A stretch of DNA of 64,000 bases. Source: Sipunculus nudus (lineage: Eukaryota; Annelida; Sipuncula; Golfingiida; Sipunculidae). Location: the NCBI GenBank assembly GCA_026874595.1, contig CM049318.1:7111241-7175240 (forward strand). The letters run 5' to 3'. Positions within the stretch are counted from its first letter, which is position 1. Every line of letters begins with the position of its first letter. The notes under the pieces were generated by a model, which ran no database searches, had not been told where the DNA came from, and saw only the letters and a list, made by a program, of their open reading frames with translations. Positions 38,401 to 53,400 of this stretch are shown piece by piece. Position numbers and translations under genes: made by a program.

Positions 38401-41400
38401 ATGTATGTAATATCAATTACTCTTTGCAAGTTTGAATTGTCTCACAATTAAACTTTTATAAAATGGCATCATTTCTTGTGACATGAAACAGAACTTTGAG
38501 CATCTAAAACTGTGGAGAAGAAAGCTTCTCTCAGACACAACTACCCATCCTGTAATCTAGCTATCAGCACTGTACCAGTCTTAGCAAGCAATTATTTCAC
38601 AAGCATTTGTACATTGAGAATATATTCAAAATTATACAAGCTGTGTTTCTTCAGTTAGTATATAGGGAGAGAGGTGTGTGTGTGTGTCGAGGGTTGGTGG
38701 TGGAGGGGGGGGGGGGTCAGATATTGATTGACCACAGCTAAACAATGCAATGCAGTAAAGATTCAGATCATAATCAGTTTGCATTCAGTCTATACAAACA
38801 TAATTCACACAGGTGAATTAAAGTGTCAGACCATACTTCAACTCCTAAGTCCTGCACTAACATTTCTGGTATCTCTGATTTGCACTGATGACTTTGTTTA
38901 ACTCTTATGTAGAGTTATTTTAATACCTTGACAGGAGCAAGAATATGAAAAAAACTTAGAGGAGCGTCTACAGGAGAATGATGAACAGGTGAAGCTGGAG
39001 CTTGAGGAGCGAGACCTGCAGAAGATGGCCGCCCTCTCCCATCAGGATGGTCAGAAAGATGAGCTGATGCAAAAGATACAGGAACTCACAAAGGTAAAAC
39101 CTCCATCACACATGCACTTGTATAGAGTTCAGTGGTATAACCACATCACCCTCTCACTTATGTGGGGTTTCAGTTGTTGTAAGGTATAGATGGTATTACT
39201 TGTTTTCTAATTTGATGGTGTTGATGTTCTTTATTTTCACTAGAGTTTACCAGTCAGTGAAAAAGTCAGCCATAGAGCCGTTCTTTAGTTATATAATTTG
39301 CTGTGTGGTGGCAGTACCTGTTCTAAGCTTTGTAACATAGCTGAGTCAGTTTGATAGCTATGTTAGTGGGAGGAATTATGTTTTAACCATTTCATTGACT
39401 GGGCCAGTCTAATCAGTGGCACAGGGCCCACATCTTTTAAAAGATGCAGATGCATGTAATGCCAAACTTTTCACCCCAGACCTTCCATCTTCCACATGTA
39501 GCTAATAAGGGAAGACCACTATTGATTATGGGTCGCAAGGTCAAAGGTCAGGGTCACAGGCCATTTGTCCACAAATTTATTTCTGGATAATAACTCCAGT
39601 TTCAATTAACATATATGTATTTCAAACTTAAATTACTAATGGCCCACCCCTAATGTAAGAACCCTTTAAAGTTTTGAGTGAAGTCACAGGTGAAGGTCAC
39701 AGGAACTGCATCTTTAAAAAGATCATGGAGGCATTGTAAATGTTTCATCTAAAATATTCCACTTGTGGATTACCTAACAATAGGGGAACAACCATAATTT
39801 ATTTTGAATTGAGTTCAAAGATCAAGGTCATTGGACCATCCTATTGATTCATACGCTGACCAGGCTTACAGTTTAATACATAAGATGTAATTATGCCTCT
39901 GTTGCTTGGGATTCTACACTTCTACACCTTCATACATGAATGTCACAGATTCAAACCTTCATATCTTGGTTCAGCTGTTTAAATACTCTTTTGGGTCAGC
40001 TCCCTCTATCTCTACATTTCATCAGTCGTTTATCATATTTTTTTAGGCTTCACTCAGCCCACAATGGAAGCCTATAGGCCTTTTGTTGGGCCCTTTTTGA
40101 CCTGTCATTATTCTAGTTAGAATGTGGTAATGCTATATATTTGTCACATTATGGGAGTACCTTTAGGATCAATTTTACTGTTGCAGAAGAATGAAGAATA
40201 TGAAGAAAAGTTAAAATCAGTAGAGGAGAGCCAGAAGAAAGCTGCTGAGCAATCAGCTGAGGAGCTTGAGCAGAGCCGAGTAGCTCAGGCTGAGAAACTG
40301 CAGCAGCTGGAGATGGAGAAACAACAGCTGCTGAAGGAAGCTGAGGCCAAGTACCAGGAGGATATTAAGGTGAGGAGAATATGCAGACTTTAATGTTCCT
40401 TATGGCATGCATGTCTTAGCAAAGGTACTGAAACTCTTTTTCACCTTGCTGTGGCTCTACTCTGTCTTGTCTGCTTCATTTTTTTTGCTTTGATTAAAGG
40501 ATTTGAGGTGGACAAATTAAAAATATCTTTGAATCCTAAATGATTGATTATCCTGATGCAGTGCAATATTTTATTGTTTCATTGCACATCACTTTACCCT
40601 ATTGCCATTCCACCAATTAAATCTGTAAAAAGAGAGAAGTAAGCACCTCATCAGCACAAACTGACAACTAAATTCTTTTTTTTTTAATTCTTTTCCTCTG
40701 TTTTCTCATCAATTTGTATAAGAGTGTGATGACTAAAGATGAGGGGTTATATACTCTTATTTCTCACAGTTACTGTCTGAGAATATTTTATGTCCACCTA
40801 GCATTAACCTGTCTGTAGCACACTGAGTTGCACACAGGTTAAGAATTACAAGACTATCACTGTCAATTAATTTTTGATAGAAATATGCCAGAAAAAAAGG
40901 TACAAAAAAGCCAAACACAATATTGTCTTTCTGCCACTCTAAATCATGCCCTCACAGCCAATCAGAGCTTGGTAAACTATACACTGCAGGGAATGTGATG
41001 ATGACTAATGACCTGTGTGCATAGTAATATGCCACTGTGACCTGTGAGTAATGTCGAATGCTCAGATGATTTGCTGCAATGCCTTCTCAGGGCTAGGATG
41101 TAAATGCCACAGTGCATGGCATGTGTTCATATGGAAAAAACCTCAGTGTGATTGCTGAAGCTTATTGACTTCTTGCTGTTGAAATAGTAAACTATCAAAA
41201 TTGGTTGATTTTATTCATTACTGCCTTATAAAAATTGTTTGACACATTTGTATATAGACCAAATTGATAAAACAGTTGTGGAGCTTTGATTTGACTATCT
41301 GATGATTGCATTTTTAATTCATAAATAGATGTAACAAAATAGATATGATCCTGTCCAAAATCTTTATTATATAGTACTCACAGATAATTTAGCCAATTAG

Positions 41401-44400
41401 AAAGACCAGTTGAATAAGTTTCACAGTGATTTGCTAGGTAGTATTTGTGATGATATTATGTCTTATATTAGGAATAAAGCTTTAATATATAATAATTATG
41501 GTGATGATGATGAAGATGATTTTTCACTACAGAAATTTGAATAGAAGTTAAGCTATTGACCACCTCCATACTACCAAGTCTCTGCCAACTATGCTTTTCA
41601 CATGCCTTGATTCAGTGAGACATTCTGGCACCTATTACATGAATAATGAAAAAACCTACAATTGTTAAGCTGCAATCAAAACTGCCTATCAATTCCAGCT
41701 AACAAAATGTAAACAATACTCTGTTCATACACTGTCTAAACAAGAAGTTATGTGCACAATAAACAGAACAGGTTTATATGGTTTTATTTCTTGAATTCTC
41801 AATTTCCTGTAGGCAATGCTAAATGTTTCATCCAGAACTTGTTATTATTGGTTGGAAGCTGTATAAAACAAGTTCACATGAATCCTTTGATTGGTTGAAT
41901 TGCCTCTTTCATTATTCATGAAATAAAAGCCAGAGATGCTCTCTGAATCAAGTTCCATGAAAAGCAGAGCTGTCACAGACTTGGTAGTATGAAGATGGGA
42001 CTGACAGAAGGTATATTGTGAGAATTTGACATTTTCTGCTCTCAGTTTAACATCCACACCAGGAAGTTTTGGTGATTCTATTAAGTTTAGAGATTGTGTT
42101 TACACCTGCAGACCAAGCTGGAAAATGTGGTCCAAGAGCAGAAACAGCTGAGGGATGAGCTGAAACGGAAACATCAGGAGGTGCTGCAGACATCCAGCGC
42201 TGATATGGATAAAGCTTACCAGGAAGAGATCCAGAAACTCAAATCAGTCCACCAAACAGCCCTGCAGGAGCAAGCAATTGAGATAGAACAGCTCATGAAG
42301 ATTAACCAGGAGATGCAGCAACGCAACAAGCAGCTGGAAACTGATCTGCAAAGCCAGAAAGAAAAGTTTGAAGCTGATATTGCAGAGTTGGAGAAATCAC
42401 TGCAGAATTCAACAGAAGGCAACCAGAAACTTGAAAAGGAAAAGCAGAATCTGGTAATGAAGCATGATGAGGAAATCAATCAACTTAAACAGCAGGTCAG
42501 TGATCTGAGTTCACAGTGTGAAACACTGAGGGAGCAGATTGAAAGTCGGGCAGAACAAATGTCAAAACTTTATATTGAATTCAAGCAGAGAGAAGATGAA
42601 TGGAATGATAACAGAGCCAAATTACAACAAGAGATATCTGCACTGCAAAGTGGTCTGGAATTGAAAGATACAGAAATGGAACAAAAGGCATCACAGTTTG
42701 AAGAAACTTTGAAGTTAGAGCGAGAAAACCATGACAGGGAAATAAAGAGAAGGGTTGAAGTTTTGGAACTGCAGCAGAGTAGCTCCATGAGTGACGCCAG
42801 TGATAAAATGAACAAAGCTCTGTCAGAGGCTAATGACAGTATTGCTTCTTTGGAGAAAACCGTTCAAGAACTGACTCTGAAAGAAACTGAACTTACCAAT
42901 CAGTTAGAGAATACAAAGACAGAGTATGAAAATAAATTGAAAGTAGCAAGTGATGAGGCAGAAGAGGCACAGAGCAAGTCCAAAGAGATTGCAGAAAAAC
43001 TTGCTTCAACAGTGCAAGATAACGAGAAAGTTCTATCTGAGAGGGCTAGCAGGATTGAGGAGTTAGAGAACCAGTTAACTGAACAGATGGCTGCTCTGCA
43101 AGACTTGAGACAAGAATTTGATAAATCAATGTTGTCTCAGCAGGACCAAGTAGCAGAGCACTTGGAGACTATTAATGGTTTAAAGCAGACAGTTCAAGCC
43201 TTGGAAAACACTGAAAATCTTCTGAAAGAGCAGATGAACCAGAAGGAGAACCAGTGGCAAGAAACAATTGATGCACAAACAGAGAGGCATGAAGCGGAAA
43301 TAAATAATTTAAAGTCTAGTCTTACTGGTAATAAAGATCAGTTAAGCACAGTTCTTGAAGAAATGGAGAAGTACAAAGATGAAATGAATAATCTGAATAG
43401 AGAGTTGTCCAAAAACTTGGACCAAGTCAGGCAAGAAAATCTAGTACTGAAGGCACAGTTAGAACAATTGAATTGTGCACATTGTGAGCTGCAGGAGGTT
43501 AAGAAAAAGCAGCAGGAGACCCTGGCAAATTATAAAATTGAACTTGTTGATTTACAAGAGGAAAAAAACGAGCTGGAGAAATCACTGAGAGAAAAATCAG
43601 GAGATGTGGAAAGTGCCCTCCAGAGGGTGGCAGAACTAGAGCAGAATATTACTGTTTGGAAATCAGCAGCACAAGAGAAAGAAGGAGCTCAGTCAGAACT
43701 GCAAGGAAAAATCCACGAAATGGAATTGCAAAGTCAACAACAGAGGGAACAGTTACAGTCCAAAGTACGGGAACTTGAGGAAAGTCTTGCAGGAAAGGAA
43801 ATATCTGTAAAAGAACTTGAGGATCAGATAAATGAGTATAAAAGCACAATTGAAAACCTGGAAAAAATGTCCAGCAAACAGGAAGAGATGATTCAGGGCA
43901 TGCAGAATCATATTGAGCAGATGAATATAGAGTTCCAGGAAAAATCTGTAGAAATGGACAAAGCTATGATGTCAAAAGATGAAGCACTTAAGGATTTACA
44001 TGAAAAGTTTAGAAATAGCTTAGAAATGCTGCAGAGCACTGAGACTCAGCTGGAAACCAGCAAACATATGTTTGACCAGTTGAAGCAGGAAGCTAAAACC
44101 CGCATTAAGGACTTGAAGACTAAACTAGAAGAAGCTGAAGCAGCCAGAACAGAGGCAGATAAAGCACATGAACAGGAACAGGAGCAGGGCACAGTGGAAC
44201 GCACACAGCTTCAAGAGGCTCATGAAAGGGAGATCAAAACACTCAGGGAAGAACTTGAAAAAGAAAAGAGGACATTTTTAGAATTCCAGGTAAAAAGATT
44301 TGGCTGTGATTGCATTTCTCTGACTAAACCTGCCAACTAACTGAAACCAGCATCCTCCACCTTTTATGCTAAATCTAACATAAACCAGACCAAGTCTAGT

Positions 44401-47400
44401 ACATATGACTTTCATGTCTTTTATAGTATCATAAAGGTAGTACATTTGCATGCAGTGTCTAAGTTTATTTGATTCACAAGTAATAATGCTAGAGTACTCT
44501 TGAAGTATATTGCATGATTTCATATAACAAATGACTTCTTAGACTGATCAAGGAAATGTTTCTTGCCGCAGTTTTGTATGGAAATAATCTAAATAATAAA
44601 TAATCTATGTTGGAGAAGAAACAACTAAATACATTCAGGGAATGATTAATAATTACATAACATTTATGATATATTTACAGGAAACATCAAAGGAAAAAAT
44701 AGGAGAATGCAACAAACAGGCGAAAGAAATTATTGCGAAAATGAAAGAAAACTTCTCTAAACACAAGGAAGAGTGGGAGCAAGGTTTGTGTGAGACATTT
44801 TATATTTCAATAAATTTTCCTCACTTCCATCTCAAACATCAAGCAGCATGAAAATCAAAGAATACTTAGAACTGCACAAACTTCTAATCAAGGGTTCCCT
44901 GTCAGTGTAAAATTCATCCTATAGGGCTACTACTATAAAGACACTGTAGGGGAAGAAACCAAGTTCATCAGAAACAGAAGCCTTTCACTTTTTAAGGCTG
45001 AACCATTTCCAGCTAATTACAAGTCTGTAAATTTAATATGAATTAGGAATGAAAATATTGCAAACTATGTGTTATCATAATGGACATATAACAGAATGTT
45101 TGCAAATTATGTAAGATGTATATAGCTTTGGTATGAGTGATCTTTGAAATTCACTTATTTACTCTAACATGGGCTTAAAAGTGGTTATTTAGTCTGTGAC
45201 AGGATCAAAACTTTAAATTCCAGAACTGCACAAATCCAAAATTACAACTGCACACTTCGACTTATGACTGCACATAAGTGGTCAGCTGCATGTTTATAAA
45301 AATATACCCTGTCAGAATTTGGAGATCAGACATGTCTCAAGGCATAGAGTGTGGATGTGATGGCTTTATTATCTCGTTTCAAAGATAACTTTAAAGGGGC
45401 CAAATCACCTATCTGACCTTTATAAACTAAATGTAATTTATACCAATGTGTTTATTATTTGTGGGTGCCTGTCAAAATAAAACAAAGTCAACAAAGCATC
45501 TGGCAGCAAGTTGGATAAGCCAGAGCTTTGCAAATGGCGTTTTGCAACAAGTGACCTTTCTACCTCCACATATATGCAACCTACCACCTTAGGTTACATG
45601 TTTTTCCCTGTTTGTCAACATTGCTGTATTTACAAATATGTTGTTGATAAATAAGTTCATACATCCTTCACAGAGGTGTAATAAGAATGTTGCATGACCA
45701 TAATTACCCTTAGGTCATTGATATATGCACAGAGGAAGCAAGAAATCACATAAATTCTTTTTCAAGAGGTAGATGAATGGGCACCTCTTTGTGCTGTGAT
45801 CATAGTAAAATGCCATTGCTCCCTAGACATATTATGCCTGTGTTTTCCTTACATTTCAGCTGTTATGAATTCCTAGTTACTCATACTACAAAACACACCC
45901 ATCTTAAATAAGAGAAAACCTGTGAACCTCATTGACTAAATCTGTTTCAGTTTACTATCTGGCTCAATGGTTTTATCTCATAGAGGAATGCCCCGGGCAA
46001 GCGGTTAACCGTAAATGTCAAGCCCTGAAATATTATCGGATTTCATTCAAATTTGGGTCAGTGATTGCTCTCATGCTTTCCTTTATAGGGATTGGTTTTG
46101 GAGTGTCTGTCTCTAAAGATAATAATACAATATGATATTTCAATGTTGAAATGATGAATCAGCACATTTAGTTTCACTAATCACCAACAGGTGTCGCTAG
46201 GTGTGGACATAAATTACTTGAATTGATTTAAGTTACTGCCAGGTGCTGCCATCTGTTGAGTGAAGTTAAAACTATTTGCATTTAGTTATACAGACTTTAA
46301 AAACATCCTGGACTTGAAGGCCGAAGCGGGGGACTTAAATTCCTTTGAATATGCTCGTATTTGTTTGACTTGATATTTTCAGAGAAGGCATCGTTGATAG
46401 CAGAGCACGAGAAGAAACTGGTTGAAGTAAACATGGAACATTCCAGTAAAGCCACCTTCATGAAGGCAGAACTGGAGAGTACCAAGGCCAAAATGCATGT
46501 AAGTCAAGCTGGAAAATTTCTGATGGAATAACATGTGCATCGAATGTGCACTATATTAGTGTGACGGAGATAGTATTAATGAAATTTTAGATATTGTAAA
46601 ATTTACAACCGACCTGTATAAAGTTTTGTACCGAGTTAAAAATTTAAACAAATTGTGCAACTATTCCAGAAATGTTTAGTTATTTTAGTTAAATTTCACA
46701 ATTTATCAATTGGATTGTAACATCATCCATTTAATTTGATGATGGTAAAATGTGTCTTTGGGTAGCTTCATCGGTAAGTCAGACAGATGAACAAGATTGC
46801 TGTTTGTCTTAATACTATTCTTTCATCAGAGATAATGTTAATTTTAATCATCAGTATTTATCAATACAGGAAAGAAACAAGTATTTGAAAAGAAACTGGG
46901 CTTTATTGTTTTACTTCAAAACAATTATTTCATTTACTACAATTTGACCATGAAATTGCATGAGACTAGTGATTAATTGTACACAAGTCATTGATGAGAG
47001 AGCAGGAGTCATAAGAAATATACTGAGCTATTCATCTTTAAGCTAAATATTTAAATCAAATCCTCAGTTAATGATACTTACTGTTATCTTGTTTCACTCC
47101 AGGCTACTGAAGTAAGTATAGCTACATGCATGACCAACATTTACCAGTTTAATTGAAACCCTGAAACCCTGTGTGGTTGTACATACTGACTGATTGACTG
47201 GCTAAACTTTCACACCCTCCCCTGAGTACTCTTTTATCAATTTTATTCTGATTTCTTTACTCTAGAATGTAACCATTTTTAGTAGATTAACCAACAAAGG
47301 ATATACATGTATCTAATTTGTGGTTTTGCTGATAACAATGTTCATCTGAAGCTGGGTGTACATCCTAGGGTCTTAATGTTTTTGTTTCTTATCATAGTGA

Positions 47401-50400
47401 AATATGTGACAAGTGTCTCTAATTAGGAAATTAGGAAAAATTGCCAAGTTATGTACAATATTTATTGTGGCATCTGTTGCAGTGCTCTCATTTATTCACA
47501 CATTTTTTTATAATTAGTAAATAAAATTTTCCATACAAAGGATTTTGCATTTTTTTTTATTTTGCATTTTGTTTGCAGTGAAAAAACTGTCCTTATTGTG
47601 ATAAAAAGAGCTTTTCGAAGACTACTCTTGCCTTAAGTATTTCAGGCATTGCAATATGTATTTTCACCTTGTGACATGGATTTATTAGATATACAGGAGA
47701 TATATTTACAAATCTCTTGAAAAAGGATACAATTTAGTAACTTTCAATTTTCCTGGGTAATTGCCCACAGAAGTTTAGCTTTAGAATAGCTGGCATGTAT
47801 TCAGAATGTAACAGAACATGTTTTATATCCTGAAGATTATCTGTTTTGTTATTCTTGTCCATCTGAAGGTGATTTCTATCAAATTTAAATTTAATCAGTA
47901 ATAATTACCACAAGGTGTGAAAGCCAGCTGTTTTTGTATTATTAAGTTGATTTATTGATTTTGCTTAATTGTCATATGGAGCACTCCACATGGCACCATG
48001 CTGCTTTTTATCCAAGCAGGCTTTTAAATGCTAGAAATATGCTTGTCATGTGGATTAAATTAGCAATCATACCTAGTCCTCATTTGAAAGGCCACCAAAA
48101 TAATTTGACACAATTAACTTTCTATAATTTTTTCTGTGCTCTGCAGTGAGCAGTATAAGTTAACTGATAGCCACTGAGAGTAAGATCTGCTTACTGTAAT
48201 TAAAAATGGTGAACATTATCAGATTGTAGTTGTATATTTGGGTTTATAACAGTCTGGCATTCATAGGGTGACAAGAGTTCAACAACAAACGATAGAAAAC
48301 AACAAAATGTTTACCAAAAATGTTTATATATGCCTTTTTATAGATCATGGGTTAGAAATGTTCCATACATCATTTTTTTTAAATTTTGATAAAAATGTTA
48401 TTAGATAAATAATAATTTATATCACAATTAATTTTCTATGATAATGCTCATTGATGTGTTTTATTGGTATATATATTTAAATTGAAACAATTTAGATGAA
48501 TTGATCAATAATATATTAGACTTGTTTGATGTAGGTGATTAAAACCTGTATTGATTAGAAAAATTAAGCCCTACAAGTGCACCAAAAGTACCAAATAAAT
48601 TTAGTATGAAATAGATTTAGATTTACATTTATGTAGATTTTCTAAGGTAGTCTGTAGATTTGTGAAGTTAGTCATATTGTTGTTGTTTAGAGTTTCTGTA
48701 GTTATCATATAGTAGATTCAGTTAAGGACATACTAGATTAAAGGTAAATATGCCTGAAATAGTGAAAGTTTAAATTTATTTAGATCAAAACGCATGATTA
48801 GTTGACTGCACTTTTGTGATGTTTGTTCTCAGAGAATATACTGTTAATGGTGTTATGTATAACCATTGTGTCATTTTGTGATTTGTGTGCCTTTGTTTAA
48901 CATTAGTTGGGGAATGTACTGTCTTTAACAGTTTGTACATTTACTCTGTCTCACTTGAGATATAAATCAATAGTCAGAAAATTGGAAGGGGTTGCCAGTC
49001 GCCAATCCTTTCTCCTTTATATGACTGGCATGTACATAACCAGAATTATAAACTTTTCTAATATTTTGTGTGATCTTTATGAGTATTTTCAAGGTGTATT
49101 CTGATCTTTGATATATAGTGCCAAAAAAATTAATTTACTTAAACTTACAAATACTGAAACCAGCTGACAAAACAATGATAACTGATATTGGTAGTTTTTG
49201 AATGTAGGCTATAATCAGCTCACACTTTTGTAGAAGTATGATTTATTTTACGTAAACTGAACTAGTGGTATTGGATGCACACTGAATAGAGTAATATACA
49301 GGGGGGGGGGGGCAACAAGAGGAGGAAAGATGGAGACTGAGAGCAGCTATGATCTAATGAAAAATTATCAAGAAGTGTTGATTTGCATTTAATTAGTTGT
49401 GCAGCATATTGTCATTTGACAACAAATGGTTTTGCTCAAAAATATTCATGTGTTTCATTTTACATGCCCAGGCTATGTTAGTGATCAGGCCTTTTAATAA
49501 ATTAAAACTTATAAAAAGTGTAAATCAAGACTTATAAAATTATCATTCTGATAGAAACAACAAAACGATTATATTTGGTAATAGGCACTAAGATTTAAGA
49601 ATGATACTTCAGAACATACTTTTAGGCTGAGTTACGTAAGTATAAGGCCTTTGATTAATCATTGCCATTACTGAAAAGGGAGAATTTTAAGAAATAGAAT
49701 AGAATTTGAGAGTTTAGAGGACTGATTCACAAGTAGAACCTAAACTTGGTCAATGGAGGTTCAAGGTCCACATTTCAAACCAAGGGGAAGACATGTTGGG
49801 ACATGGCTTATGAATTCATGTGAAGATAGAATTATTAATTTTTAAATACCTCTTTATATTATAACTTTTGATCTTTAATGAGATCCATAAATATTCTACA
49901 TGCTTTGATTAATTTTTCTTGTGCTTATGTAATTAATGAGAGCTGGAAAATAATCACTTGAATTTGATGCCTTTAAATTTATTATAATTTTTCAGTGAAA
50001 AGCCTAATTGATTGAGGTCACAATGGTATGTTTTCTCTAACCGTAACCATTCACTGAGACTGTGTCATCATCATTGATAATTTTTTTTATATTCTTTCAG
50101 GAAATGGCAGCACAGTACCAGTCAGAGAAGGAAGTCCTCTTGAAACATTCTGATGGATATAAATCGGAAGTTATAAGCAGGATACGAAAACAAGAAGAAG
50201 AAAACAAGGACATCTCAAACCAGCTTGCTCAGGCTCAAGAACAATGCAAAAACCTAACCAGTGAGAAAGGGGAGTTGTGCAAATCTCAGGAAACATTAAC
50301 AAATGAAATTAAAGAACTGAAACTTCAGGCTGAAACTTTTGTCAGGGAGAAGAGTAGTCATGAGAAACAAGTTTCAGAGTTAACAGACCAGGCAGCAGAT

Positions 50401-53400
50401 TTAGGTAAAAAGTTGGAAATCCTGACCAGTGAAAAGGAGAGATTCTCAACAACTTGTCAGCAGTTAGAAGAGAATGTAAAGGACTTGGTAGAAAAACACG
50501 AGAAAGAACTACAAGAAAAGATGGTGCTTGAAAATAAATTATCTGCGCGTGTGACAGAGTTAGAGAACATAAACCAGGGAATGGAAGAAACTATGCAAGC
50601 CTTAAATGACAGGTTGGTTGATACTGAGGAGAAAAACAAAAGTCTTGAAGAAAAACTGCAGAAAATTAATGAGGATTACAAGCGATCACTGGAAGATGCT
50701 GCCAAGAACCTTGATGAAAAGAACAAGACACTGATGGAAGAATGTATGGCTTCAGTTGAGCAAAAGAACAGAGAGATTAATACACTACAAGAGAAATATA
50801 CACAAATGAAAGAAAAAGCACAAGCAAAAATAATAGAATTACGTAAGGCTATAGAAGAAAAAGATCAAAGTATGAAGCAATCACAGCAGGAAAAAGAAGA
50901 AAGTGTTAGCAAAATGAAATCTGATTATGAGTCCCGCATATCAACTTTGGTAGCTACTGATGCTGAACTGCAAACCAAACTGACAGAGCTGACAGAAAAA
51001 TTGAATTCAACGGAAACACAGCTCCAGGAATACATTACATCATTCCAGAAAACAGTTGATGAAAAATCAACAAAAGACAAAGAAAATGAAGAGTTAAAGG
51101 AAAAACTTGTCCAGTTTGAGAATGCAGCAAAATTAAAAGTTGATGAGTTAACTGGTGTCATTAAAGAAAATAATGCAAAAATAAATGAGCTTGAATCTGA
51201 AATGAAACAGCAGGTGAAAGAAACAGATGATAAGTGGACAGAAAAGCTGCAGGAATTAAAACAAAAATATGCTGCAAAGTTGAAAGAGATTCAGTCACAG
51301 GGTGTTGAGAAAGTGAAGGATGTAGGTTCCAAATTAAACAGTGTAATAGAGGATAAGTTAGCTCTAGAGAAAGATCTTGAGGAAGCAAAGGGTAAAGTTG
51401 CCACACAAACTAGCATTATAGATGAACTAACAACAAAACTACAAACTAAAGAGTCTGAAATGGTAGATAAAACTAGCATTATAGATGAATTAACTATGAA
51501 ACTTCAAGCAAGAGAATCTGAAATGTCAGAAAATAGGACTAAAGAAGCAGAAAAGGTTCAGCTTGCAGAACAAGAATTATCTTCCACTAAAAGTGAAATC
51601 ACTTCTCTGAAAGAACGCTTAAAACAAATTTCTCAAGACTGTGATGATGCACAAAATAAGTATACAGACTTAGAAGGTCGTTATAAAGATCTTCAGCAAA
51701 AATATGGTGTCTTAGAAACTTCTAGTCAGGAAGACAAAAACATGGTGCTCAAGTATCAGGAAGAACGAACGCAGGTGGAGAACGAGTTGAATTCTGTTAT
51801 ACAGGGGCTGAGAGACCAGCTAGAGCAGCTCAGATTACAGCATGAGAAGGAACTGAGTACTCAAGCTGCTCGTCTTGAGCAGGAGGGTAGTGATAAACTA
51901 GCTGAACTCAAGAAAAAAGCGGAAATCAGGTTATCGCAGATAAAAAAGCAGCTTGAGGAGGATAAAGGTAGCTCTGTAGGTGAACTTAATGAGACTGTTG
52001 CCAAACTGCGAGAAAATGTGTTGGACTTGGAAACAAAATTGAACACAGTTCAGCAGGAGAAAGAAAAACTGCAGCAAAGTCAGGTCGAGAAAGCAGAGTT
52101 GGTTCAGAAGGAAACGGAATCACAGCTCAAAGCAAAGGAAGAAGAGTATTCCGAGAGTGCTAAATCTTGGGAAGACAGGGAGGCAAAACTGCGGATGCTG
52201 GTGAACAATTTGAAGAAGGAGCAGCAAGCACACAAAGAAAAAATCGCCCTGATGGAGGAAGGCACCAGCTCAGAGGTCAAGAAAATCAAAGAGCAGTGTG
52301 AGCAGTTAAAACATGACAGTGAAGTCAATTTGAAATCGCTGGAGTTTGAACATTCCCAGGAGATGGACCGGATGAAGCAAGAATACGAGGAGCGTATTGA
52401 AGATATAAACAGCCAGCATAATAACAAAGTGAAGCAACTGCTGAAAGAACTCAACCTCAAGATGGCCATGAAGGAAAAAGAATTCCAAGATACTTTCCAT
52501 GAAGCTGTGGGTTAGTACTAAAATGGGAATACCAACATTTCTTCTTTTGTTATTTTCCTTGTTGAGTTTTGGTCCATTGCCAATTTATGGCATTTGCATT
52601 TTGGAGCCAACCATATTATTTGAATGTTATTTTATCAACAAGCCTTCAGGAATTTCTGGAATTATATACAGAACAACAGGAATAATCCAGCTTGTTGCAT
52701 ATTTTACCTGTTGTTAAGATATTACAGTGTATCTCTAAAATTTTGTCATTTGCTGTTGAGGCTGTGGCAGGATTCTGACCAGGAACCTTTTGCTGTGTGG
52801 TCCAAAGCTTCAACTACCAGGTCCTGTCCTACCCACACAAACATCTTCTTGGTATTAAGCTACCAGAGTTAGTGAAGTACAAAGCTTGAGAGTTTAGATA
52901 TTGATGCATAGACATGACAATATAAGGTTTAAAATCATTTCCTCTCACCAGACATGTGCTGAGACAAGCTGACCTCAGAAAGTTCAAATAATGCAAAATA
53001 ACAGCTCTGTCTTCATAAATAAACCTAAACTGCTTAAATATAATATCAGAAATTTGAAGGGCTTAGTTACAGTATCTATCATTGATTGTCATAAGGACTT
53101 TTTTAATCTGCATTTAGTAGATAGTGTTAACTTAGACATTTATTCTACCTTGAAAAGGTTATTATGTATTTTATCAGGTTTGAATAACTGTTATGTTAAG
53201 GTGTTGTAGATCTTCCAAAAAAGGCTTGTATTAAAAAATCTGCATTTGACCCATGAGATAAAACAAAATTAACAGCAATAGCCAGAAGTTCTTGGTGAGT
53301 GAGGAAAATTGCGATGAATATTGGTCTTCTAGGGTATAGAATGTATTCATAATTAAATTAAAATAAAATATTTTTAAACTGGTGAATCTTAAACATGTCA

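Noticed and set aside
42216-52500. Serine/phenylalanine-rich minus-strand open frames opposite exons 13 and 17
   Set aside because: Antisense shadows of Glu/Lys/Gln-rich coiled-coil coding sequence.
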